From Symbiodinium natans (Eukaryota; Sar; Dinophyceae; Suessiales; Symbiodiniaceae): a stretch of DNA of 40,762 nucleotides. The notes beneath the pieces are model-generated. The model ran no database searches and had not been told where the DNA came from. It saw nothing but the letters and a program-made list of their open reading frames with translations. The stretch is from assembly GCA_905221605.1 (NCBI GenBank), contig CAJNDS010000028.1, positions 1-40,762 of the forward strand, in the 5' to 3' direction. The position numbers and the translations under genes were made by a program. Of the stretch, positions 17,776 to 29,200 are shown one piece after another. Positions within the stretch are counted from its first letter, which is position 1. Each line of letters begins with the position of its first letter.

Positions 17776-18034
17776 CGCATATCATGATATCATTAAACAA
17801 TGACATAATCGCACAATCGTAGACTGTTATGATAATCATACTGTGTTGTTCTGACAATACGAATACCATAGTAGAAAAATCAGTAACAAAACAATAGCGG
17901 AGTATAATGATTTTCCTTCCTGCCTTCCTGTCCTTCCTTCCTTCCTTCCTCTGCTGCCTGTGCGTGATCGATTGCCCAGGCCTAAACAAAAGCAGAATTT
18001 TACAGTAACAAAAAAAGGTTGGCTTTGTTGACAT
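17776..18034. other. AT-rich spacer with TTCC microsatellite
   Basis: AT-rich sequence containing a (TTCC)n-type tract at about 17914-17950. No gene is visible. Confidence 0.5.
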
Positions 18035-18245
18035 ATTATACAGGGAATAGAGGTTTTGATATTGAAATCTAGAGGACAGTTTTCCCAATAGAAAATACAA
18101 AGAAGATGAAGGTTCCCTACTAAAACATAGAGAAAATGTATGTTTTCCTATTGACATATAGAGAAAATCGAGGTTCTCCTATTGAAATATAGAGAGCAAT
18201 GCAGGTTTTCCTACGAAAATGGAAAGAAAAAAGGTGTTTTCTGAC
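18035..18245 (-). repeat. Short tandem repeat family, inverted relative to 6485-6680
   Basis: Units of about 35-40 bases such as gaaatatagagagcaatgca and ggttttcctac are the reverse complement of the family at 6485-6680. At least five degenerate units can be counted. Confidence 0.65.
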
Positions 18246-19940
18246 TAAATTCTAGTGACCTTACGGGAAACCCGAAAACAACAAAACATCAGATTAAAAC
18301 AACACAAAAACCAAATACCTCTCCTTTCAGGGCACCTTTCAGGCTTGGGCTCTTGGAACCCTGTCCTCGAGTTTGGCTCCATCAATCGCGTTCGAGCTTG
18401 GGTGGCCTGAGCTACATCCCTTAAAGGCCCACCGAAAGCTCCGCAACCTTCCACAAAGAACCCCCCCCCCATGAGGCTATGGGCGTGGACAGCTGCCCTT
18501 GACCCGTTCGTCTCCTCATCGGATCCGTGGGCTTGGATCTGTTCAGCGATGTTGGCACCTGGAAAATGAGCGCGATGATTCAATGATGCTGAACCCCACC
18601 CCCCCGCCTCCCCCCCCCGCCCACCGCCGCTCCCCGCAAGGCCCGCTTTTCAATTTCGGTGCGCGCTTTTGTAAGTGCCGACACCCAGACGTCATGCGTG
18701 GGGGGGGGAGGGTTGAGTATGATCGACCTTTCGTTTCTGCGTTGGGGGTTAGACAAGCATGGGTAACATCAGCAGGTTGGGTTGGGACAGGCAGGAAGCG
18801 TAGGAAGATGGCACTGAATCATTCTTCGGGACAGAGTTATATGGTAGGGGTAGCTCTTGTGTTGTAGACCATTAGAGGCCAAAAGGGCTTGACGCGCCGC
18901 ATGCTATCTGGAATCATGACGTGCCGCATAGGAAAAAGCAGGTGCCAAGAGTATGTTACCAATTTATTGCAATCCTGGGGCTGCTGGTGTACCTCGATGC
19001 AATCGTGCAGAGACATCCAGCCGGATGGTGCGCACTTCTGCTCTTTACTAAGAGGCTGGCCGCCTGAGCTGCGTGTAGCTGCCACACTGCGACGATGTGC
19101 TTGTACCAAACGGGAACCTTGACCGGCCGAGACAGGAATAACACAAAAGCGAACGGAAAACGCATTGAGGTTAAGCAAAATTATGTACCGGTGCCCGAAG
19201 CAGCAAGTCGCGAAGGAGTACACGATGGAGTCTCAAAAAGGGCCCATCGCTGTTAAAACCAGCCCCTTGCAAACATTCGTACCTGACAATCTGGGTGTCC
19301 CGCTCACTGCTGCACGTCGCGCTTTCACCTCATCCAGAGAAACCTGGGAAAACTCCACAAAGCGAGTAAAGCTAACAACGGAAACGCGTGCACTCGGGGG
19401 CCTTGCAGAAGTTTCCTTCGGTTCTTTCTCAAGTAACGCTCCCAGGAAACGGCACACTCAGTTGGTGAACACATTTCGACTTCTGCACAAAGCTTGGCAT
19501 TGGCTCTGTGTCTTCGGTTAAACGCTCGGAACCTCAAGATTTGACAAGCTTCGATGTTTGCAAGAAGCAGCTCCTTCATGGTATGGGACTGGATCTGGCA
19601 TACTTAGGAAACCCAATCCCAGTCTCCCGCGAAACCTCCTTACTTTGCAACCTTGGGCCCTGCTTCCAGCCGCATGGAGGCCCGGCTGCCAGAATCTCCC
19701 AAAATCTAAGCCCTAACCCCAATACACTCTTCTGGGAAAGAGCATCTCCTAGCAAGGGCTTACGGCATGCACAGATATAGAAATCTACAAGTACACAGAC
19801 ATGCCGACATACAAAGTGTACGGATGCACAAGTATACAACTGCATATCTACAAATCTACAAAACTACACATTCAATTAGCTACATGTTTACACATCTACA
19901 CAACGACATTTCTACATTTCTGCCCTTCTACATATCCACA
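18246..19940. other. No clear gene
   Basis: Contains C-rich runs near 18595-18620, a G-run near 18700 and a degenerate acatctac-type repeat from about 19780 to 19935. A minus-strand stretch at 19490-19580 (KELLLANIEACQILRFRAFN) looks mildly exon-like, but without boundaries. Nothing else is supportable. Confidence 0.35.
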
Positions 19941-19945
19941 CTTGT

Positions 19946-19978
19946 TGAATACATATATATATATATATATATATATAT
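19946..19978. repeat. (AT)n microsatellite
   Basis: A run of alternating A and T closing a degenerate acatctac-type repeat tract. Confidence 0.9.
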
Positions 19979-20009
19979 CAAGGTCCAGAATGGACATTTG
20001 GCTAATCAA

Positions 20010-20655
20010 ATGAATTGAACTATTTAGATTTTTTTTGGGTTTCTGGATAGAACGCGAGATTCCGAGAAGAAATTTCTACAGTACTTAAGTAATTTGACAA
20101 GGGGGAAAGAGGCTCGCCTAAGAGCCCAGAGACATCATTGAATTCTCAATTCCTACTGCTACTCAGAAAGTCAACTTGTTCTGGCTTCAAATCGTTTAAA
20201 TAGTTGAGCTCTTGTAGTTACAGTATCCTGCTTGCTGTCTATGTGTACCACGGATTCTATGCAGAAACCCAACCAAATAGTTCAAAATAATTTGCTTTAT
20301 TTATTGATTGAAATGTCATCCTAGACTTGTACAGAACATCGAGATTAAAGTTTACCATGGACGCTGGATGAGTTAAACTGACGTCATTTACCTGATGTAG
20401 TTGGGTTTCTGGATAGAAGTCGAGACTCAGAGTAGACATCAAAATACTGCAGTTCATGAACTTATCCAAGCTACCAAGTAATTTCATGGGTGGAGAGAAG
20501 CTCACCTCGGAGCCCGGAGCCATGAATGAGCTCAGTTTTTTCAGATTTGCACTTCAATATTGATTCAGCGCATTTTATCAGCTTAAGCACTTTTGGCTTT
20601 TGTATTCTGAACCTCCACTTCTATCCAGAATCCCAAGTAAATAGTCTAAGCAACT
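20010..20655. repeat. Two tandem copies of a short inverted-repeat unit
   Basis: The arm gggtttctggatagaa occurs at about 20036-20051 and 20402-20417. Its reverse complement, with one or two mismatches, occurs at about 20260-20276 and 20620-20636. Flanking bases match too: aactatttag before the first arm pairs with aaatagttca after the second. This gives two copies, about 365-390 bases apart, of a unit capped by inverted repeats of about 35-40 bases. It may be a pair of MITE-like elements. No coding potential was seen. Confidence 0.55.
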
Positions 20656-22284
20656 CGTCCACCCGGACCCCAGCCTCCACCCGCAACAACTTACGTGACT
20701 TAACTAGTTGTTTTAATCAAGCGAATTAAAAAGGAAAATGGAAGGTAAAATAAACCCCCCGCGAGTTCGGCTGTCAAGTCTGTGGAATGGATGCCACAAG
20801 GGCTCTGATGGAGAACGCTTCCCCTACAACAGACGACATCCCACACGGTTGTTCACGCACATACTTGTATGGATGCGTCGCGCCAAAGCACTCGATTTCC
20901 TGTAGCCTTTTTCGCCACTCTTGAGAGATATCTGGCCATCTGTACTACATGGCTTGCTTTGCAGTTGCTGTCAAGCCGCATCAGGCAACATTCCCTGCAG
21001 CCAGTGGCCACATGAGCTGCGCAGCCCAGCCCCCGGGTAAAGTCTCGCAGATCTACACGGCAACTGTCAATCAAGGTTGTGATGCACAGAAGGTACATGA
21101 AGGTACATGCATACTTTGCAACAGGCACCGAGTGTCTCGCTCTTTTTTATTCTTGAATCGTCGCCTGAGTCGCCTTTTGGCCCAGCTCCCCGCATCAGGG
21201 GAGGATGAGGCTGACTTGCTGCGTGCTAGACGAGCTGGTGAAACAGGAGACAGCAGAAGTGATGCTGGGTCCTATCGTTCCGAGCTACGCTTCCCCTGTA
21301 ATGGCCCATGAAAGAGTGGTTGCTACAGACCGGCATACTGTTCTAGTTCTACCTGACATGCACTTTTCCGCGATGCTTGGATTTCCTGGTGCGTGACAGC
21401 ACAGCTGCGCTTGATTCGTCAAACACCACGGTCTTGATCGGCATCGGGCTCAACAGCTTACCAGGCTTACATATCGTGCAGGTGTGATCTCAAGGCAGCG
21501 GCCCGTCTGAAGGTGGCACGAACTGCTTCACAGACAATGACAGGCCACGTCGCATGTATGTTTCTAAAAATCATGGCAGTGTCTCACTGCTGAGGAGAGT
21601 CCAAGTCTAGCCCTTGAACCAAACTTCTCCGTCGCTCCAGCATATGATTGTCTCAGTTCCGTTTTTGGAAACCACCTTGGCTTTTCACGTAGCATTTCTG
21701 ACTGCTTGGGGGTGGATTGTTCTTGCACGCTCCCAGTGCTGGCAAGTGTCTCCACTGTGTGTCTTGCCCTCAAGAAAAATGCTTACGCGGAAAGAGTCCA
21801 CCTGCAGATTCAGCTCTCTGCAGCAAACTTGTTCACAGTATAATTCCAAATTCCAGCCTCTTGCAGATCGCAGGGATCATGATTAAATCCAGGAACCCAG
21901 TTCATCTTCTCGTCCTGAAGCAGTTATGGCAGTAGTTCAGAGTAGTTCCGCTGGGCACTGTGCCCCTTGCCGTGTCACGTGCTCTCCAGAAATCAGTCTA
22001 CTGCCTTGATGTTGCCCAGGAAGACATTGTCTCCTTTCCGAAACCACGGACCATCTAGAACACCTCCCATGAACTGAGCCTTGGTCACGCAGCTCAATCT
22101 CGGGCTGGAGAGTTAAGACATGTGAAGCAACTGCTCCGTCTGCTCTCAAAAATCTCAGGAAGCTTGTGTCATAGCCAGCCTACCTTTGCGGCTTTGACCT
22201 GGTCGGCGAGCACCGGGACCTGCTGGGTTCTAGCGCGGAAGAAAAGCCCTACACATCCTTACTTGACCCTAAACATTACCTTTC
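20656..22284. other. No clear gene
   Basis: Unique-looking sequence with short open frames on both strands. A plus-strand frame at 20949-21311 is the longest, but has no recognisable domain. No RNA gene was seen. Confidence 0.35.
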
Positions 22285-22378
22285 AATTGCCCGAAACCCT
22301 GAACCCTGAACCCTGAACCCTGAAGCCTAAACCCTAAACCCTAAACCCTAAACCCTAAACCCTAAACCCTAAACCCCA
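22285..22378 (-). repeat. Interstitial telomere-type repeat (CCCTGAA then CCCTAAA)
   Basis: Four or so CCCTGAA variant units are followed by about eight near-perfect CCCTAAA units. The switch from a variant to the canonical heptamer inside one block suggests local unit homogenisation. Confidence 0.9.
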
Positions 22379-22880
22379 AAAGCCAAGGCACAGAGGCAAC
22401 GTCAAGATTGGCAGCTTTGGAAGACTCATCTTCTTCGCATTTGCATATGCCCTGTCCCATCGCAACCTCGGTCTAGGGCTCTGAAGGAATTGTAGGAACT
22501 TTAGGAATTGTAAGAAGTTTAAGAAGTCTGGGGTTCAGGAAGTTTAGGGTTTCGGGGCCAGGACGGGAGCTTCGCTGGCCTAAGCCCTCTCTACTGCTTT
22601 CACTAGATCAGGGCCCTGTTTTGGGGCACCTTTTGATAAGGGATCCTGGGAACAGCTGATGCCTGGATACAACAGTCTCGTCGCACTGGGGAGTGAACAG
22701 TCGGTTGCGGGCCTTCGAGATCAAGCTCTGAGTCTAAGTGGTACACTGATCTAAGCCCATGATGCTTGGGCCTGACAGGCGTCGACGCATGTCCCTTTCT
22801 TGGCTGTGGGCATATGTGGGCAAGGACGCAGAACTGCTTGAGCAATCAAATCAGCGCAAGCGGGCTGAAGTGAAGAAGTC
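22379..22880. other. No clear gene
   Basis: Short irregular repeats of ttaggaattgtaagaagttt type near 22480-22560, then unique sequence. No supportable gene. Confidence 0.35.
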
Positions 22881-24020
22881 ACTCCAGCAAGTTTGACTCC
22901 CCAAGAAGGCGCTCTGCGGACACAAGCTGTACAATGGCCTTATGAAGTCCCTTGTCCCTTTGAGACAAGCGCGTTTGAACTGCTCATCTACCCAGCAGTC
23001 ACCAACCAGACCCCTGACTACCATCGAAGCTCTCGTGGCCGTCAGAGTCCTGCAACCGTGTATGGAAAGATTGAAAACTCGACGTAAGGAATGCGTATAG
23101 CGACAAGAAAGCAAGGGGCTGAACGCGTCCTCCAGTACCTCCAGCACACCCTCCTCCTCTTCTTCCTCATCCTCCTGAATCTCCTCAGCAGCCGGTGCTG
23201 GCTGCTCATCTTTTTCTTCAACCTGTGGCACGTCCTGAGTTGGATGGAGGTACATGAGAATGATTGGTTCGGACATGTTTACAAGGCACTGCGCATACAC
23301 AAGTAAGCGATGCGCTGTTGGGCTTACAGCATCGGCTTTCTTTGCCTTGCAGTGGAATGTACAGCTTCTCACATGCTGCTTTAAGAAGCACATGCTCGAT
23401 GGGCTGCCTGGATGCGTGCTTGGATGGCTGCTTGAAGCCTTGGTGCAACAGGATTAGGCCCTTAGGCTGTAGCCACTGCAATGCAGGTGAGATTCCTGTC
23501 GCCCACGCTTGCCGGCTGCCTTCAGTGGAGCAAGCAGATTGCCAGCCCCCTGCCCGCTTCGCATGTTGAAATCTCGGAAAGCTGCTGCGGCTCTGGTGAT
23601 GTGGCAGCAGCAGTTTGCTCCGCCTGCAACTCCAGACGCGAACCGGAGGTCTAATTGGTCTTGCGAAACAAGCTTTCATGCGTCAGGGCTGAACAAGGAG
23701 TCGTGGCATGCACTGGATTGCTTTTGCTTGAGCAGGTGACTTTTGCTAGATCAAGCTCATGCGCCTAAGACCTGTGCTGCACACTAACTCATGTTTGCCG
23801 TGCCAGCTGGCATGCGAATCCACAGCAACACAACAGGGTTTGGTGGAGCATGGCTGACTCGCCCTAACATCAAGTTACGGCGGTTTGCCTCCACAGACTC
23901 CGCGGGCACCTCGGTGCCGACGCTGCTTGCCCGCCGCACCTGCAAGGCTTTAGCCGCTTTAGCCATCTTCCAGGCTTCTGGGGACAACACTTTTGGCTGT
24001 AGGGCGCAACTAAATGTCAT
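22881..24020 (-). CDS. Candidate multi-exon host gene fragments (minus strand)
   Basis: Several stretches look like exons. (1) About 23784-24010 has SPEAWKMAKAAKALQVRRAS and VPAESVEANRRNLML. (2) About 23559-23641 has RLELQAEQTAAATSPEPQQL, helical. (3) 23346-23475 has PKGLILLHQGFKQPSKHASR, bounded by a gcag acceptor and a GC donor (caag|gcaaag). (4) About 23085-23320 has NMSEPIILMYLHPTQDVPQV running into an acidic tract with six consecutive Glu. No known domain is recognised, reading-frame continuity between the pieces is not proven, and they could belong to more than one gene. They share strand with the exon series at 26-39 kb. Confidence 0.4.
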
Positions 24021-24114
24021 CTATAGAAGTGCTGAAGGAATGTTAGGTACCGTTCTAGCAACCTGAAGCCCAAACAACCTTGAAGCCCCACATCCCAGAA
24101 GTTCCCAACCCTGG

Positions 24115-24156
24115 ACTGGAACCCTGGAACCCTGGAACCCTGGAACCCTGGAACCC
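24115..24156 (+). repeat. CTGGAACC tandem repeat
   Basis: About five copies of an octamer like ctggaacc, close to the telomere-type blocks that follow. Confidence 0.8.
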
Positions 24157-24213
24157 AGCACCCCCCCCAACAGTCCTGCGAAATACAAGCAACACTGCAT
24201 CCCTGTGCAAAAC

Positions 24214-24252
24214 CACCCTAAACCCTAAACCCTAAACCCAAAACCCTAAACA
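24214..24252 (-). repeat. Interstitial telomere-type repeat (CCCTAAA)n
   Basis: A short block in CCCTAAA orientation, about 95 bases before a block in the opposite orientation. Confidence 0.85.
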
Positions 24253-24345
24253 CTCCCTGAAACCCCGAACCATGTTCCCTGTCCTGGGCAGCACCCCCAT
24301 CTTCATGGCCGTTCGCAGCGCCGGCGCTTCCGGAGCTTGCGGCCT

Positions 24346-24407
24346 TTAGGGTTTAGGGTTTAGGGTGTAGGGTGTAGGGTTTAGGGTTTAGGGTTTAGGG
24401 TTTAGGG
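24346..24407 (+). repeat. Interstitial telomere-type repeat (TTTAGGG)n
   Basis: Eight or nine units, including two TGTAGGG variants, in TTTAGGG orientation. With the block at 24214-24252 it forms an outward-facing pair, the arrangement of two chromosome ends and not of an end-to-end fusion. Confidence 0.88.
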
Positions 24408-25148
24408 CGTCGGGATTTTCAAGATTTCAGGTGTTCGGGGTTGAGGATTCGTTCAACCTTTCGTTCAACCTCTCAGACCAAGTGTTTAAGGCTTTTGAGG
24501 CTCAGGACCTGAGGACCTTGGGGCATACTCAAGCACACTTTGCGCCAGCCTCGAAGATTGGAAGACTGTCATCATCCTGGCTTGCTGCTACGTGCGGGGT
24601 TGGTTTAAAGTAGCGTCCTTCCGTTGGTGCCTGTAGTAGGACTCCTTACGCTAACAGGCCTCTTGGTCCAAGTATGGTCATGCGCATGTCTTATCACCCC
24701 AAAACAAACGACCGAAATCTGGAATAGTTTTGGCAGCTTCGGGGTCTGAAGCGCAGAACCTCGGATGATGTTTGACACTGCAAGAGGCTCCAGGCTTGAT
24801 CTCTGTGCATCTTGGGGGGCTTCGAAGGCCAGGATTGTACCTGTTCCCCCACAGAGAAGAAGACCGTCTGTGGGAGACTTGCCTCATCAAGATCGCTGAT
24901 TTCGCTGGCCGCTGCCTCTGACAGGTGCATGCTTGGAGCAGGGAAGACTAGAAGACATGCTGAATATACACACAGTTGATTTTGGGGACGCCATCGTGCG
25001 TGAATATGAGCCCATGCCATGACATCTCAAGAATCACTTAAGCAAATTCGCCACAGCTATTCGAGCGTTTTCGAGCAGTTGCTGATACTCGCACATTGAA
25101 AGCAGCGTCATGCAGCGTCTGTGCTATCCCGCAGCTTTGTTCATTCCC
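24408..25148. other. No clear gene
   Basis: Mixed sequence. A minus-strand frame at 24694-25020 is open for 108 codons but has no domain. Nothing is supported. Confidence 0.35.
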
Positions 25149-25149
25149 A

Positions 25150-25402
25150 AGTTGCCACAGATACGGTGGATGGACGAAATCTTGCACCGCCTTTCAAGCA
25201 ACAGCTCTGGCACTTACAGCGCAGAACCCCGCAACCCCTTTTTAACATTGGCAGGTGTTGCTTTCCAGGCGGTGCAAGATTTTGGTCATTGGAACAAGTC
25301 AGCGCCGAAGCCTGTCCAAAGCCAATGTTAAAAGGGGGTGCCGGGTTTTGGCCAATTGCGTGGTTCAAAAGCGGTGCAAGATTTCGTCCACCCACAGTAG
25401 CA
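25150..25402. repeat. Foldback (inverted-repeat) element
   Basis: Left arm from about 25160 (ggatggacgaaatcttgcac, then cgcctttcaa; further in, cccctttttaacattggc). The right arm to about 25400 is its reverse complement (gccaatgttaaaagggg, then aagcggtgcaagatttcgtc and caccc). Each arm is about 90 bases with mismatches. The centre near 25266-25282 holds a third gcggtgcaagattttg copy. The structure resembles a MITE or foldback repeat and has no coding capacity. Confidence 0.75.
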
Positions 25403-26240
25403 CCCCTCCTCGTTCAGAGCAGTGCCTCTGGTCGACTGATGTCTCCCCCCGTGCTCCCAAGAATTGAGTCTTTGGAGGGCCCTGTGGAGGCTCCATACTT
25501 ATGCCTGCATATAGGCAAGATAAAGGAGGTTACCTAAGGCAGGGAGGTGAGTCTGACAGGTACATGTCGGTACCGCCTGATTACGCGTGTACAGCCCTTG
25601 ACTGTCACAGCAATACGTGACCCTGTCAAACGGGTTGCTCCTTTTCTGTCCAGGCGAAGATTTCAGTTGGCGATGGTGTGTATTCATGCATTATCAATCA
25701 TTATCACGAAAATATGCGAACATGCAAACACGAAGGTTTAGACTCTAGACAAAGGAAAGCTCTGACACGAATGTCTGGCGTGCTGGTTCCCTGCTTGTAT
25801 GAGGTGTGGGGTTGAGTCACGTCATTGGGAAAGAAGTCACAGCTCTTTGAGTACACGTGACCAGAAGAAAAGTCACACCATGCGGCGTGAACTCGCATCA
25901 CGTGCACACTTCAAGACCCAACCCCCTAAGTACACGTGCTCCCATGCAAGTGTTGCAACGGGTTGTGAAATGGACGGGTCAGGCCCCGCGTGCAGGGGAG
26001 GGGGGGAAAGGCTGACTTCACACAAGTCCTGGGTTGACATGATTTGAAGCCAATCCCAAGCATTTGCTCCCAAAACAATTAGGAAGGAGAATGCTTACCC
26101 ACACAGACACCTTCCCATCTTACCCAGGAGCAGAGGCACCTGAACCCAAGAGAAGGAGAACAGCATGCACGCAGCGTATCAGGCTTTCCTCTACTGGACC
26201 AGTGTCAGTCAAGCCATAATAATTTCATGTATGGGTGAGC
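25403..26240. other. No clear gene
   Basis: Short open frames only. Several cacgtg or acacgtga motifs occur between 25850 and 25945, but their meaning is unknown. No gene is supported. Confidence 0.35.
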
Positions 26241-29200
26241 CTCTTCCGCGTTCTCTTCAGCGTTCTCGATACTTGTGACATCGACCTGGCCGCTGCCAAA
26301 AAGTCCGAAGACCTCCACGGCTGTGCATCATCCCAACCAGCGGCCTCTTGAACTGCGTTTTCTGCTGGGCCATCGCTTGGCACCTCCAACTGTAGGAGTG
26401 TTGCACAGGCTGGAGGTGCAGGCATTGGACCGGCCTCGCTGATGGAGCGCACGTCATCGCTCGCCATTCTTTGCACCTGGCATCAGGTCTCGATTGCTGT
26501 TGGCAGGGGAGGCGCAAAAGGCATGAAGAAGTCGACGACTCTTGGCATCCACAGGCCTCTTCGACATTCCGCCTGACACCATCGCTTGGTGCCTCCCCAG
26601 ACAGTGCAAGAACAATCTATCAGATATCATCTTCTCTAGTTTAGGCCTTGCATCACCAACACCTGCCACTGCTTATTTGCAGGCGATCCTTGCCCACGCT
26701 CTCGATGCTCTGGACATCGGCTAACTGGCCAACAGCTGCAAGGGCACTCTGAACCCGGTGACCCCCAACTGAGCCCTAGAAGTACTGCCGGACAGCATAC
26801 CATGCATACCGTTGACGCGCGGCCTCATGTCCTGCATCTTGAGATGGGCCGTCGCTTGGCGCCTTCAGCAGCATGCTTCATACACATGCCGGATGCGCAA
26901 GCCTGCGACACGACAGGCCTGGCTCAGCGAGTGCACATCGTCACCAGCCTCGCTCTGCCCCTGGCAAGCTATGAGTGCGCGACTACGTCGCTCGTGCACC
27001 TAGAGCGCTCAGAGACAAAAGGAAAACTTTCGGTCTTTTCCGAAGACTTTCTCCACGGTTTGCTAAATCAAACACTTGAAGGCAAACTAGCACAAATGAA
27101 GTGCATGCAAAATCGGCCTGCCGGCATGGGTCCATTCTCAGGCCTCCTATCTTAAGAAAGGTCCTCGGAACAGGACGCTAGTTCACAACAGCATAAAACA
27201 AGCCCCATACAACAGCCCCAAATCGACATCGATTGGCAGCTGGCCTGAGACTCTGCCACGCTCTTCATGCTCTGGACGTCCACCTGGCCGAGCTGCAGCT
27301 CATGGGCTGTTGGAGTGCATGCACACGGCGCACAGCGGCATGCATGGGGCACGCCTCACTGAGTGGGCGCACATCCTTGCCAGCCTCTCGTCGTGCCTGG
27401 CATCATTTCAGGCTGAGAAGTGGTCATGGCCAGCCCGATGTCTTGATGCACTGACTTTGGCTCCGTAAGTCGGGCAGCTAGTAAGCCTGGTGCTGGCGAA
27501 ACGCTAGCTACTGAGCTGGAATTAAACCTACAGCCAGCACCACCTTTCTGGCCCCATTCTACCTGCCTCCCAACATCCCCAAGCGCGCGGCCTCTTGCAA
27601 GGCGTCTTCAACAGGGCTGTCGCTTGGCACCTCCAACAGCATGCTCCAGCATGCGCCCTGCACAGGCTGGACGTGCAGTCTACAAGCCTCGCTGACAGAG
27701 AGCACGTCGTCGTCAGCCACTCTCTGCACCTCACATCAGCTTTCGGCGGCTGGTACTGCTTTTTCTTGGGGGGTGGAGCAGATTCACCTAACAAAGCAGA
27801 TGGGGAGATGCCTGGCCTCTTCGACCTTCTGCTGATCACCATCACTTGGCACCTTCCCAGCCAACGGAAGAAAAATCGCCCACCCTGGCCCATCCTCTCT
27901 GGTTTGCTTTCTTCCGCGCCTTATTCCTATCTCCCTAGAGAATGGTGTCAAGAGTATCCGCATGGTCACATGCATGTTTCTCCGCCCCGCCAAGACCCCT
28001 ACTGCTGGACAGCATACCGTTGACGCGCGGCCTCATGTCCTGCATCTTGAGACGGGCCATCGCTCGGTGCCTTCAGCAGCATGCCCCATACACATGCCGG
28101 ATGCGCAAGCCTACGCCACGACAGGCCTGACTCACCGAGTGCACATCGTCACCAGCCTCGCTCTGCCCCTGGCATGAACTTAGTACTACTAAGTAGTACT
28201 GTACTGGCAGGTGGGGGACAAGAGGTCCTGCTATCTGCCTGTTATGGAAGCCACACACTCCACTGACACTCTCAGGGCACGTTTGCCGTTTGACATGCGA
28301 AGCGTGTTGGGGAACTCGTTGGATCTATTCGAAGACAAAGTACTGGGTGCTTGCAGGGCAGCGATCATTATCGCATGAGCAAGAAATGGCAAAACATGGT
28401 GAAACGAATGAATATGAGTCAAGCCGGAAGGCTCTTCAAACACCACTTGCGCTTCGGGTCAAACCGCAGGATCGCTAAACCTCGTGAGTCATCATGTGCT
28501 GGGAGCTACTGCTGTACTAGAAACCTTAGGATGCACGAGTCGGTGTGATGTTTCTGGCCCCAGCCACCCCACCCCTGAACGATCCAGAGATTTCCCTCCA
28601 AAGGTGGTACGAGCACTTGCTGAAACACTGCACGCGGCGAATGTCGGCGCTTAGCCCAGGAGTTGTCAAGTGCAAGTCTATTGCTTCTCGTTCGTTGATT
28701 TGCTGGGCCGTCCCTGGCCTCGACAATCTTGGCACCATCACCCGTCGCCTCCCAGGTAATGGAAAATATGACCCTACCCGCCAAGGCTTGTCGCGTCTGC
28801 GACTCCATGGACCTCGGCACCACTCTTGATGCTCAGGACATCGACCTGGCCGATCGCTGCTGGGCACTCTTGAAGTGAACAGCATCGTGCAGGCTGGGTC
28901 CTCGCTCGCCCTTTCAGCGGTACGTGTCCAAGGTTGACACCCATGCGTTGGACGCATGTGGTTGAAGGTGGCGAGCGAGGGCCCAGCTCAAGATGCACCG
29001 ACCATTTACAACAACTTTAATGAAAGGCCTCACTGAGTGGAGGCACGTCGTCACCAGCCTCTGTGGTGTGGACTTGTTGTTGTCAAGGCACTTGATTTGC
29101 TGCGGTCAGGGGTTTTGCCCGGACAGCAACCTGACAGACCACTGTTGCTCTAGCCAGTGGCCTTTGGCACGGCATCTGGAGCCGGAGCTGGGCTTTGGCT

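Noticed and set aside
28181-28199. Palindrome agtactactaagtagtact as a terminator or binding site
   Set aside because: A single 19-base palindrome in a eukaryotic repeat region, with no supporting context.
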